64,000 nt of DNA, taken from assembly GCA_900095095.1 (NCBI GenBank), contig FMBT01000384.1, forward strand, positions 62,001-126,000, given 5' to 3'. A program made the translations under genes and the position numbers. Under the pieces are notes generated by a model, which ran no database searches, had not been told where the DNA came from, and saw nothing but the letters and a program-made list of their open reading frames with translations. This document shows, piece by piece, positions 52,310 through 63,478 of the stretch. Source of the stretch: Fragilariopsis cylindrus CCMP1102. Taxonomy: Eukaryota > Bacillariophyta > Bacillariophyceae > Bacillariales > Bacillariaceae. Every line of letters begins with the position of its first letter. Positions within the stretch are counted from its first letter, which is position 1.

Positions 52310-55300
52310 GTCTTTATTCTATATTTTATTTTTTTAAATTTATTTTATATTTACTACAGTAGTAGCTTTCCTTGTCTACTGTACCTACCTACCTACAACT
52401 AAACTCAATTCTGGCACTGGCTAGCTGGAATCCTCTCAACTCACTATAAGTATTGTTTTCCTACTTTTTATCTGTTTGTTATTTCCTTCATTATTTCCTT
52501 TCTTTCCTCTCTACTACTATTATTTCTCTGATTGATAATGATTGGTAGTGATTGCTCTGGTGGTGGAAAAGAATAGGAAGAGAAGAAGTCCACAAAACGC
52601 ACACACACACACACACACACACACACTGTGTAGGCATCTAATCTTTATCTCTCTCTCTCACACACACACACTCTCTCTCTCTCTATCTCTCATCTCAATA
52701 ACAGCAACTAAATTATCTCTCATATCAATAACAGCAACTACATTACCTTTCCAATTTTTGCACCTTCTTTCAGGTAGATGATTCAACAGTTTTGAAGTCA
52801 TACTGTTATTCCTTTTGTGTTGTGCTCCACCTAAATGTGGTCCCATTGGTTGATACTGGTTGATACCTACCTACCCTACCTGTTGCTCTACTATAATGTG
52901 GTTATGTCCGTCAACTATTTATATATTGATCTGATTAGATCAGTGCTAATAGTAGCAGCAGTAGTGTATGCACGTGTGTGTGTGTGTGTGTGTAGTACCA
53001 CAATGTACACCATCAGACTGAGTGTGTGGTTTGTTGTGCATAATATCCTACCTCCTTACATGTGATTCAGTAAAAAAACAGTGTACGAGATGGGCATTTC
53101 TTCTCCTTGTTGTTGTATTTTCATACTGTTTGGTGGACAGGAATATTAGATAATATGCCCAAGTGGAACAAAAGGAGTGGATGCAAATCTCAGAGTGTTC
53201 CTTGTTGTTGCTGTTTCATATGCATCAGGAGGAGTGGATCAACCAGTGTACCACCACCTTTATAATACATGGTATGTAGAGGGTTTACAGGAAGTGCACA
53301 ACAAAATCTTACACATCAGTAGTTCTTATTATTGAGTTGATGTTTCTTTGTATTGTAGAAAAAAACCATCATGCACCAACAAGTGGATCCATCAGTTGAT
53401 ATACCACCAGTTTTTAGTATCATCATTGTACCATTAATCACCTTTACATGGCATGCAAAAAATTACAGGGAGTGAGCAATACAAAATTTGCACACAGCAG
53501 TAGCAGCAATTCTTATTGTTTCATATATTGTTTGGTTGGTTGGCAGGGAATAGATAAAACCAGAGCATGTGTGAGGAATGGATGTACCACAGTCATATTA
53601 TTTTAGTACCACCTCCTACACATGAGACAGGAGGCTAACTAAGTGACAATTATTGCTGTGCCAGGTGTAGCTTGCATGGAGTAGAAAGCTAGTTTCCTCA
53701 CACATCAGCAGTTGTTGTATCATGATTGACAGGAAAGAACAGAACAGAACCTACATGTTGTAGATCCACCAGTGATACAATATACACAGCAAACTCTCAC
53801 ACAGTAGCAGCGGTAGCAGTTCTTTTTATTGTTTCATACAGTTTGGCTGACAGTAATAGAGGCATCATGGTGCACCAGGTGTGGATCCACCAGGGATGTA
53901 CTACACCAATATTGTTGTTGTCCCTTACTTCTAACTCGACGCAACCTCCTACCTACCTCTTACATAGACAAATTTACAAGAATTGCATGACAAAATCTCA
54001 CTCTAAAGTCCTAGTTGTTGAATTGAGTTGATACTGCTTACAGGAATAGAACCCACATACACTCACTCTTTAGTTTCAGGTAGGAGTGGATCCAAGTGTA
54101 AATGTTCCTGTCAAAATTGGTGTGGAATCATTTTCCAACCAACAGTGACTACTTTAAGGAAGGTCCTTGATTGGTTTTTAATGGCCGCCTTTGGAAAACA
54201 GGAGTAAACTGCAATTGGTATGATGATGCTTCCCATTCACAAGTAATATGTCCTAGTGAGAAAATTAAACCAATTGTGTGTTCTAATCTACCTGGTGGTA
54301 TGTTTAAATAATGAAATGTATATATTTTGGACCATACAATTTTTGTTCAGAAATATTGAACCACAAAATATCTCAAGTAGTAAAAGGGTTGCAAAGGACA
54401 ACACCGGATGGATCAGGTGCACAAACATCCACATAGTGGACTAGAACATTGTGTTTGCCTCCTATCACTTTTCTGTTTTCTGTTCCTGTGGTTGAGGAAT
54501 AACATTTGTTTTGCTGGTGTGGAAGGCACACAAACAACAAGATTTTTGATCAGAATGAACAACACAATATCTTATTTGCAAGGGTTGCAGAGGACAACAT
54601 CAGATGGGTCAGGTACACAAATTTTTACACAGAGTATTAGAACATTGTGTTTGCCTCCTATCACTTTTCTGTTTTCTGTTCCTGTGGTTGAGGAATAAAA
54701 TTCATTTCACTTTTGTGGCAAGCAAAAAAACTAACAAGATTTTCAATCAAAATGAACCACAAAATATCTCATTTGAAAGGGTTGCAAAGGACAACATCAG
54801 ATGGATCAGGTGCACAAACATTCACATAGAGTACTAGAACATTGTGTTTGCCTCCTACCACTTTTCTGTTGATGTGATTGCGGAATAAAATTTGTTTTGC
54901 TGGTATGGAAGGCACACAAACAACAAGATTTTTGATCAGAATGAACAACACAATATCTCATTTGAAAGGGTTGCAGAGGACAACACCAGATAGGTCGGAT
55001 GCACTAGCATTTACATAGAGTATTAGAACATTGTGTTTGCCTCCTACAACTTTTCTGTTGATGTGGTTGAGGAATAAAATTTGTTCCAAGTTGTTGCATG
55101 CACAAAAAACATGATTTTGGATCAAAATGAACCACAAAATATCTCATTTGAAAGGGTTGCAGATGACAACACCAGATGGGTTGGGTGCACTAGCATCCAT
55201 CATACCCATACCTACAAGGTCCTCATAATATTTAGGTGTCTATGGAGGTTTTGAAGGTATAGGGTGGGATTTACCACAAAATGGGCCATTTAGGCCCCAA

Positions 55301-56424
55301 AACAGGGTTTTCCACTTTTGTGCGCACCTAAGCTGGATCATCAACACAAAGTACCAAGAGCAAGTTCCCTTTGGTATATATGGTACACCCCATCCATATA
55401 TTTTGGCATGATTCATCTTTTTGAATGTACTGTATGTCCACAAAACACTGCAAATGGGCCATTTTGGGGGGTTATTTGATGAGTGCTGTGTGTGAGCCTA
55501 CATTGTATGATACCAATAGGCTTACAAGACTAAGGAATATAATATTTCTCCATCCAATAGGTCAATTGTAAACTTCTCAGTTTATTTTTTCAAAAAAAAA
55601 CCTTTTTAGGTGTATATACTTGATGCTAAAGTTGTTATTATATACTACACTAACAAATACTGTTAAAATTTTGGCATGATTTAGCTTTTATATTAATGAC
55701 TAGATCCACGCGGAGATTATTCAATGCTTTCGACAGATCCCCCGGCGCGAAAATTCAATTGTATAGGGGTGTAACGCACCAAAGTGGTACTAGTGATAAT
55801 TCAATTACGTGGCGTTGTCTAAAAAACAATCTAAATCTCATTATGATCATTACTACTAACCGTCAATCGCGCGGTATGCATAATTAGTGCGCGATATTAT
55901 CGTTATTAAAACATTTTTGTTTAAAAACGGTATGTTAATCCGTTAAAAGAAAGCACCCACCCTTAAATGAAAACCGTTATGATGAATAAATTCAAATTTG
56001 ACGCTGGACGGTCATGATCTTGTTCTTTCATACAACATACCGTTTTAAATTTTTTTATTATTCATGTGCAGTTTAGCTAATCATAACGACACATTATGAA
56101 ACGGGTTGCTGCTTCCGACAGATACCACGAACAAAAACCTAACGACAAGTTCAGTTGTGTTATACGTGTGCAGTACACAACTAACTAACTCATTCTTGTT
56201 TGGTCCACTCCCTCCCCTCATTCAGAGCGTTAGACAGAGCGTTAGACTCCTCGTCCTCACTTTCATTATTTCCCATACTCAAACTAACTTCATTATTTCC
56301 CATCACGATATCCGTCATCAAAGACAAAGTTATCTTACAGTACAGTAGTGAACACACACACACATAACTGCTTCCTTTTAGCACTCTCTTCATTATAGAA
56401 TAGTTAAGACGTATTACAACAACA
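52310..56424. other. Four-kilobase gene-free repeat region
   Basis: Contents in order: CA and TC microsatellites (52601-52690, 52975-52994); degenerate repeats of roughly 190-300 bp with blocks such as CAGTAGCAGC, TTCTTATTGTTTCATA, TGGATCCACCAG and GACAGGAA (53090-54060); a tandem satellite (54345-55200); DNA with two AAATGGGCCATTT near-palindromes (55284, 55448) and two ATTTTGGCATGATT blocks (55395, 55672); a stretch of richer composition from 55690; then the LRR gene promoter. Nothing coding convinces. Confidence 0.8.
54345..55200. repeat. Tandem satellite, unit ~190-197 bp, about 4.3 copies
   Basis: Each unit holds AACCACAAAATATCTCA, AAAGGGTTGCARAGGACAAC, ACCAGATGG, GGTGCACAAACATCCACATA, TAGAACATTGTGTTTGCCTC, CTTTTCTGTT and GGAATAAAATTTGTT. 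The ACATTGTGTTTGCCTC mark recurs at 54446, 54642, 54839 and 55028, giving periods of 196, 197 and 189 bp. Confidence 0.93.
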
Positions 56425-59221
56425 ATGAAAGTATTTACTGGGGGAATTTACAATATCATCGTCGGTGCGACATTGATCGTCGGGACAGCAGCAGCAACAG
56501 CAACATCAACAGTCGCGACAGCAGCAAAAGATGATAGCAACAATAACAATAATAATAATATTGTTCGTCGTCATCGTCGTGCTGGTGGATTACGAAGGAC
56601 GGCAGTTCTACTAAAGATAGACTCAGAAGAATCAAAATCAGAATCATCATTATCATCATTTTCTTCGAATTCGAGTAGCAATACGAAAATCAATAAAAAA
56701 CAACAAGAAAAAGTTGATAGTGTTGCTGATCGTATATTAGAAGAAACAAATATTATGCAAATAATGGCATCCACGAAAGCATCATCAACAACGACAACAA
56801 CAGCAGCAACTCGAACAAGGACTGGTAATAATAATAGTAGAAATAATAATAGAAACGCAAATGCAAATGCAAGAAATGCAAATCGAAATTTAATACAAGC
56901 TGATTGGTTGAGAGAAGCTAATCATCAATCTATTGCACAAGAAACAAATGCATTTTTTGATGCAACAGATATGGCAAAACTAATTCGTAATAATGAATTT
57001 AGTATGAGTATGGAAACTGTAAGTTTTTTCAAATGTTCAATATGTTCTCAAGACGATGATCATACGGGATGACAAGCGAAAGAAGGAGGAAGGAAGGAAG
57101 GAAGGAAGGAATGAGTCTCTTCATTTGTTCTCGTTTCATACTATTCCTTTTATATTCGTCAGTTCTTTGTGTTCTGCCTTCTCTCCTGATTGAGTTACTG
57201 TAATGTGATATCTTATAACCTTACACCACTTCTCTCTCTCTCTCTTTCCCTCTCTCTATCTGTTTTATTAGACAAATAAACCTACAAAGAATCCAACGAA
57301 TCGTCCTCCAACAGACAAACCCGTTGTTGATTCTTCAACCAACAAACCTACTGTTCGTCCTACCTTACCCATTAGTCCAACAGACAAACCAACACTTGGA
57401 GGTGTAACACAACCACCAGTACCAGTAGTAGTTCCAACAACTAACTCACCTATTATGCAACCGCCTACGGATATTCCTATTGCTACACCTGCACCGGTCG
57501 ATCCAACACCTGCACCGGTCGATGATCCAACATCTGCACCAGTTAGTCCAACACCTGCACCTGTCGATCCAACATCTGCACCCGTTAATCCAACACCTGC
57601 ACCTGTCGATCCAACACCTGCACCAGTTAATCCAACATCTGCACCTGTCGATCCAACACCTGCACCAGTTAATCCAACACCTGCACCAGTTGATCCAACA
57701 CCTGCACCAGTTGATCCAACACCTGCACCAGTTGATCCAACTCCATCACCAGTTGATGGTCCAGATGATCAAGATCCAAATGATCCAGATCCAAATGATC
57801 CAGATCCAAACGATCCAGATCCAAATGATCCAGGTCCAAACGGTCCAGATCCAAATGGTCCAGACGGTCCTGATCCAAATGATCCAGATCCAAATGGTCC
57901 AAATGGTCCAGATCCAAATGATCCAAATGGTCCAAATCCAAATCCAAATGGTCCAGATGATGGTCCAAATGATCCAAATGGTCCAGGTTCAGAAGATCCA
58001 CCATCAATTGATGACCCCCCTTCAGTCGATGATCCAGAAGACCCACCTTCAGTCGATGGTCCTGATGGTCCAGCAGATCCTTTACCTGATAGTGGGGATG
58101 GAGATGCTTGTGGTGATCTAACATCCGAACAACGCCAAACGTTGATTAAAGGACAACTTGCTACGTACTCAGGTGCAGCAGGTGCAGCTAAGATTACACA
58201 GGTTGGTACTCCCCAAAATGATGCATTTAATTGGTTAATCAATGATGATTCGGAACAAGTTTGTCCTGACGAATTTTTAGATGTCCAACAACGTTACATA
58301 TTAGCTGTACTATACTTTAGTACAGAAGGTGATCAATGGAATGAATGTAACGCGTTACAGTCCCCAAATCCAAACCAATGTCCAGAAGGTGAGAATGCAA
58401 GATTCTTATCGTCAAGTGATGTATGTCTCTGGTTTGGTATTACTTGTAATCGATTACGTGTTACTAGTATATCAATTGATGAAAACAATCTACGTGGACA
58501 GCTTCCTGATGAATTAGGATTTTTGGAACAACTTGAAGATATTGATTTTGATGGTGAATTAGAAGAAGGTTTAAATTTCTTAACTGGAACAATTCCAACA
58601 ACATTTGGTTTACTGGAAAAATTAGTTACATTAGATTTAGATTCAAACCAATTAACTGGATCAATACCAGAAGAAATGTTTGATGCGTCACGTATAACAA
58701 TACTTGATTTAGATTCTAATGAATTAACTGGCACGTTAAGTCCTAATTTTGCTAATTTAAGTGGATTACAAATTTTATTTATGGACAATAATGGATTCTT
58801 TGGTACATTACCATCCGAAATGGGTATGATGGATCGATTACGATTCTTACGACTCGATCGTAATGAATTAAGTGGAGAAATCCCTGCTGAATGGGAAACT
58901 ATGCAAATGTTACGTGTATTGTTTCTAAATAATAATGGTGGTATAACAGGAACAATACCAGAATATATTGGTGACTTTACTGATATGCAACAATTAAGTT
59001 TATTCGATACCGGCATCAGTGGTACCGTGCCAAGTTCGATTGGACAACTTGATGGACTTGTTAATTTGTTCTTACACTTTACTGATTTGACAGGAACAAT
59101 GCCACAAGAAATTTGTGATCTACGTACATCAGGTGCATTAAACTTTTTAACAGCAGATTGTGCAGGAGATAATCCTAAATTACAATGTTCTCAACCTGAT
59201 TGTTGTACCGTATGCTTTTAA
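56425..59221 (+). CDS. Secreted LRR protein on a Pro/Thr/Asp repeat stalk
   Basis: Exons 56425-57018 and 57272-59221 around a 253-bp intron (GTAAGT to TTATTAG, phase 0); 847 residues. A signal peptide (VFTGGIYNIIVGATLIVGTA) is followed by Asn-, Arg- and Thr-rich stretches, then a stalk: TNKPTKNPTNRPPTDKP, about 14 PTPAPVD/PTSAPVN units (residues ~270-355) and many DPNDPDPNGP units (~360-440). A Cys-bearing cap (SEQRQTLIKGQLATYSGA, VQQRYILAVLYFSTEGDQWN, CLWFGITCN) leads into plant-type leucine-rich repeats (residues ~595-800), e.g. LDLDSNQLTGSIPEEMFDAS and FLRLDRNELSGEIPAEWETM. The protein ends CSQPDCCTVCF. No membrane span or kinase is seen, so it is probably wall-bound or released and likely adhesive or ligand-binding. 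Confidence 0.92.
57479..57960 (+). repeat. Coding tandem repeats of the LRR protein stalk
   Basis: Two adjoining arrays: an 18-21-bp unit (CCAACACCTGCACCWGTYGA) and a 12-18-bp unit (GATCCAAATGATCC / GGTCCA). Period is a multiple of three, so length changes keep the frame; this also gives long false frames on both strands. Confidence 0.9.
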
Positions 59222-61258
59222 AAGTCAAACAAAGATTAACCAATTGGATGGTACATGCACTGCAAGAAACAAACGAAAAGAGGGGGGATATGAAATAACA
59301 AAGAACAAATAATACACTTTAAAAAAAAAACGAAAAACAAAAAAAAAAGAGTTACTATAAAAATAAAAGAAGAAAATGTTCGTATCGTCGATATTGTATT
59401 GATTGATTGACGATATTTTATAACGAACGTATTGAACTAAGCAAAAACTAACTAACTAAATAAACACGGGATGGGGTCTTCCTTCTTGGAGAATGAAGAA
59501 CTACTAACCAGAGAGACGAAGAAAGATAATAATAATAACAGTAGTAGTAGTGAATTTGACTATCAAAATAAAGTATCAAACAAATAATATAGAATTTACG
59601 TGTTATTTATCAGTTTTCATATTTTAGCTACGTGTATTCAATAGTTAGATAGTATCTAAAAGTAGTAATATATTTCCTCTGCTCAACGATAAAGTTCCGC
59701 GACGTTTCACCGCGATAGCTTTTCATTCATTTTCCTTCTCGTCTCATGGGCATGGTCTATCGATTGATTTGTCGCGTGAAGATAGTATCTCTTTGTATCT
59801 TGCCATCACAAGTTTAAACACGTGTGTAGTAACAAATACTGTGTAGGTATAGTATCAGAGAGAACCATGCTAACTATTTATGCATTGTTTAAATGTGCAT
59901 CTCATCGTATTCATATACGCAAATTGTCATATGTGATCAATTTATCCACGTTTTGCACAGTGAAATAAAGAGTCGGCACCACAGTTGCATGTCCAATTGT
60001 ATATTTGATTCACCTACAATTGCATTTATATACATTGTCTCCATGAAAATGCATAACTACCATAACAAGTATCATCACTATTTGGTGGTTCAAATGTACA
60101 TGTATCAGCTTCAGTATTAATTGGACCATTCAAAATAGTTTTGTAGGACAAATGACGATGATACTTCATCAATACCCTTGTGGTGCAGGCACAGGTACAG
60201 CTACTGGTACTGGTGCAGGCACGGGTGCAGCCGTTGATGGTACAGGAGAGTTGCTATGGTGGTACTTCAGTCGTTGATGATACAGGTTACGGGTGCAGGT
60301 ACGGGTGCAGCGGTCGTTGATGGGACAGGAGTTGCTGATGAAGACGATGAATTTCGATTAGGAATTTATCTTTATTTTTCGTCCGTACATTTGCCTCGAC
60401 CTGTTGTGGTAGTAAGGAAGAAGTGCTAAGAAAGATCACGACTCAATAATTATTGATTGCTATTCTTTGTTCATTTCTATCTATCTTGGGCAAGATAATG
60501 ATTGATTGAATCTTGATGCATACTATTATCGTTTCGATCTTGGGCACGATCCTACTAATAGTGTCGCTCTCCAAGAGCCTATTACGGCGGCTTGACGGCG
60601 CGATATTCACATACTTTTTGTACGTCGTAGTCGGCTAGGCGCAAGTGAACAAGTCCCATACGTACTGTACTTCAAGTAGGACCGGACCTACAGCACTTCC
60701 TCTGGTTCGCGATAAAAGTTCTCAGGTTTTACGCGATAACTTTTCACCAACAGTATCACCGACAGCATCACCAACTCACCAGCACCAACTCAACAGCACC
60801 ATCTGTGATTCCAGACTTTATAACCACATACACTCCAAGCCAAGCGATACCGGTTCACCAGCACCATCTGAGATTTCCAGACTTCATCTGTGATTTCCAG
60901 ACTTTACATCAAGCTCTGCCCCCTAGTGGAGCAGCATCTATGATCCCAGAACTACTACTGCTGCTAGGCTACAGTACTAGCTAGAAAGAAAGTGCTATAG
61001 TAATATGATTGTGTGGTCATTATATTAATATTATTCTTTATATTTAGATATAATAAATACTAGTATTCCTTTGCTTCACATGCATGGATTTCGATTCGAA
61101 TCGATTTATTTTCATTCGATTCCATTCACACGGAAAACAACTGTAACTTACATGTAATACTGCATGTACAGTATAATAGGAGTCGAGTGAGTCCTATTAT
61201 ATATTGAGTTGACGTTGAGTCTTTTCAACTTATTCACACAAACGTATTAACGTCAAAG
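59222..61258. other. Gene-poor region with remnants of secreted-protein genes
   Basis: Holds the 3' UTR of the LRR gene, a decayed Cys/Pro-rich gene (59930-60345), and at 60720-60910 a stretch with SPTVSPTASPT-like content and three copies of a CACCATCTGWGATTTCCAGACTT block. No intact gene. Confidence 0.55.
59930..60345 (-). pseudogene. Remnant of a secreted Pro-rich/Cys-rich protein gene
   Basis: Reading the minus strand downward from ~60345, pieces in different frames look coding: SSSATPVPSTTAAPVPAPV, then STAAPVPAPVPVAVPVPAP, then LNGPINTEADTCTFEPPNSD with DTCYGSYAFSWRQCI, then CNCGADSLFHCAKRG before a stop. The parts keep the order expected of a Pro-rich stalk followed by a Cys-rich end, with several stops and frame changes between them. 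I do not recognise the family. Confidence 0.45.
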
Positions 61259-61801
61259 TCAAGTCAAGCGTGTATTGTGCGTCACTAACTGTACTTTTTC
61301 TACTTGATTTTTCATCTTGATGGATTCTGTTGTATTACTGAATTGAATTTCAATTGATTGTCGTGATGGTTGTCGTCGTTGTTGTTGTCGTCGTCGTCGC
61401 TGTTTATTCTTATTGGTACTGCCACTGCCACTACTATGATTACTCGTACTTAATATTGATTCTTCTGCTGTTGATACTAACGATGATGTACTACTATGAC
61501 AACGTAATGTATAATACATTTCATGTTCATTAGTAGGTATTATGTCTGCTGCTGATCCTTTTTTTAATCGAACCACTTCTGATGACGATGATTCAAATTC
61601 TGCTACTGCTGCTTCGTCTACTCGTAGTGGTAGTTCTAATGACAATTCATTCGATTCTTCTACTACTGCTTTTGTTTCTGTTGCTGTAGTTTTTGCCGAT
61701 TGTTGTTTCTGTAATTTTTGTCGTATTCGTTGCTGTTGTTGTAATTGTCGATGTCGTTTATTACGATGATGTAACTTTCGTAAGAATGATATTATAATCA
61801 T
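61259..61801 (-). CDS. Basic low-complexity hypothetical protein
   Basis: 180 residues from ATG 61799-61801. It starts with a short hydrophobic patch (MIIISFLRKL), then Gln/Arg/Lys-rich helices (QLQQQQRIRQKLQKQQSAKT), an acidic middle with EFESSSSEVVRLKKGSAADI, Ser-rich stretches and a second basic block (NKQRRRRQQQRRQPSRQSIE). It may be a real regulatory or nuclear protein, but the composition also follows CAA/CTT-type microsatellites. Confidence 0.45.
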   Translation of the reverse strand: MIIISFLRKLHHRNKRHRQLQQQQRIRQKLQKQQSAKTTATETKAVVEESNELSLELPLRVDEAAVAEFESSSSEVVRLKKGSAADIIPTNEHEMYYTLRCHSSTSSLVSTAEESILSTSNHSSGSGSTNKNKQRRRRQQQRRQPSRQSIEIQFSNTTESIKMKNQVEKVQLVTHNTRLT

Positions 61802-62362
61802 GATATATTAATAAAACGTTACTACCGTGCTGTGCTGTAAATCAATATTATTATAATGCTTATACGGTACGGTATTATTAATGCTAAGCCTATTATAATG
61901 CTTACTGCATGCTCTATATCTGAAAAAAAGAAATTATGCATTCTCCTGTGCTTTTGTCTGATTTGTTCGAAGTCAGATGTCTGATGTGTTGTAACTGTGT
62001 GCTGTAATTTAATTTAGCATTCAGAATTAAGATTTCTGTGAGGTATTGCCATCATCATCGACAAAAAATATATTGAATGGATCCTAGCTAAACGTGGCAT
62101 TACACATATATATTATAGTTAGAAAGACATTACCGGTATCAGGGGTTAACTTATTACCCCTGAACCGGTATTCTGACCGGTATTCTCTATGATACCCGTA
62201 GCTAAATAAATGTGTTTTAACTATCGTTATCACGAATAGACCACCTCACAGGCTGTACAAAAAAAACAACGGGTTCGCCAAATCCTCGATTACCGTAACT
62301 ACTTTTACAGAGTCGAATGGAGTTAAGTCGAGTCAGTCAAGTGACTATTTTTATGGAAAGTA
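61802..62362. other. Intergenic region with a palindrome
   Basis: Contains the inverted repeat at 62131-62170 and nothing else recognisable. Confidence 0.45.
62131..62170. repeat. Inverted repeat with 15-bp arms
   Basis: TACCGGTATCAGGGGT and ACCCCTGAACCGGTA pair with a single-base bulge around a 9-base loop (TAACTTATT). A third ACCGGTATTC follows at about 62179. Confidence 0.85.
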
Positions 62363-63478
62363 AGCTGTCTGATCATTCGTAATGGTGAAACAAAAAGTGT
62401 TCCGACAAAGGATCTTTGTGCCCGATGATATTTTATACTTGGTCGGTGAAAATCTTGTTCCTGCAGACGTCCAATGGATTAAAGGCAACAAGACAAGATG
62501 TCGATTGATACGACTGCATTGTGACAGGAGAACCGTTGCCACGAAAATATCCTAGGTCCTAGTCCTAATTATTATGGCGATACTATCTTTAGTGGTACTA
62601 CCGTAGTTGAAGGAGAGTGCTATGGAATGGTTACAAATACTGGTATTGACACTTGAGATTGGAAAAGCTCAAGCGGATGTATTCAGGGATAAATCCGTCA
62701 AAATGTAACTAGCGTAGTTGAAAAGAAAATAATGACGATCGTTCCGATCTTCATTTTGGCAGCACTTGTACTTGTCATCGCTGTGCTGCTTGTTGCAGGC
62801 TTCTGTTATGATGGCTTGTTTGCTAGCGGTAACGTAACACACACACACAATCCTTAGACCTCTATGTATCCTCATTGCATCGATTTCCATCGCATTGCCT
62901 CTCGTCCTGCAAGTATACATGGCACTTGGTGCAAGCTTTTTTGGCTAATGAACACCACGCAATTATAACGAGTACACCCATTGCAATTTTCTCCGTTCGT
63001 ATCCCCTCTTACTTTTGGAAGAGTGTACCAAGTACCATATTGGCTGTCGTTGTGATCTTGACATGTATTGCCTGTAGTCTTCTTGCTGTATATGTTGACG
63101 ATCTCGGTCTTCAGCCAATAAATCTGCTCTGGATTTGGTTATTCAATATTGGAACTTTTATTGCAGTAGATATCGGCAAGGTCCAATTCTGGAAGCTCAT
63201 TGGTGATTCTTATGGCGATATTTACTGAAAGTGATGAGATTATTGTTCTTGATGAATAGAAGACAGAAGTGGAGCAACACCAAGAAAAGAAGAAGCGTTA
63301 TGATGTCCACCGTGATTCTATCATGGCCCATTCTGAATCTGAACATAGTGTCGAGTGGAATAATACTGGGTTTATTGGAATAGGTGGTGCTACTGACGGA
63401 ATTGTATCCTCCCGTCAACCTGGTGCACGCCCTCAACGTCTTCAGATCGCTTCGGCACCCGGATTGAACTTCCATTAA
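62363..63478 (+). pseudogene. Plasma-membrane P3A-type H+-ATPase pseudogene, catalytic core deleted
   Basis: Pieces of one P-type ATPase appear in order but in changing frames. Actuator domain: LIIRNGETKSVPTKDL, PDDILYLVGENLVPADVQWI, MSIDTTAL, TGEPLPRKYP, then DTIFSGTTVVEGECYGMVTN and EIGKAQADVFRDKSVKM. TM3: NVTSVVEKKIMTIVPIFILA. TM4: LIASISIALPLVLQVYMALG, keeping the IALP bend. Then HHAIITSTPIAI jumps directly (about 62985) to the late membrane region FSVRIPSYFWKSVPSTILAV and LLWIWLFNIGTFIAVDIGKV and a C-terminal tail (KKKRYDVHRDSIMAHSESEH to a stop at 63476-63478). The phosphorylation motif DKTGT, the nucleotide-binding domain and TM5-TM7 are missing. At least six frame changes or stops are visible besides the internal deletion. 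The N terminus with TM1-TM2 is also absent. It can encode no pump. Confidence 0.85.

Noticed and set aside
54256-54951. Several similar short frames in the satellite
   Set aside because: They recur because the DNA repeats; ends and starts fall at arbitrary points of the unit.
57480-58242. Long open frames in other frames on both strands inside the LRR stalk
   Set aside because: They arise from the in-frame tandem repeats and read as HLHQLIQ or LDHLDHLD monotony.
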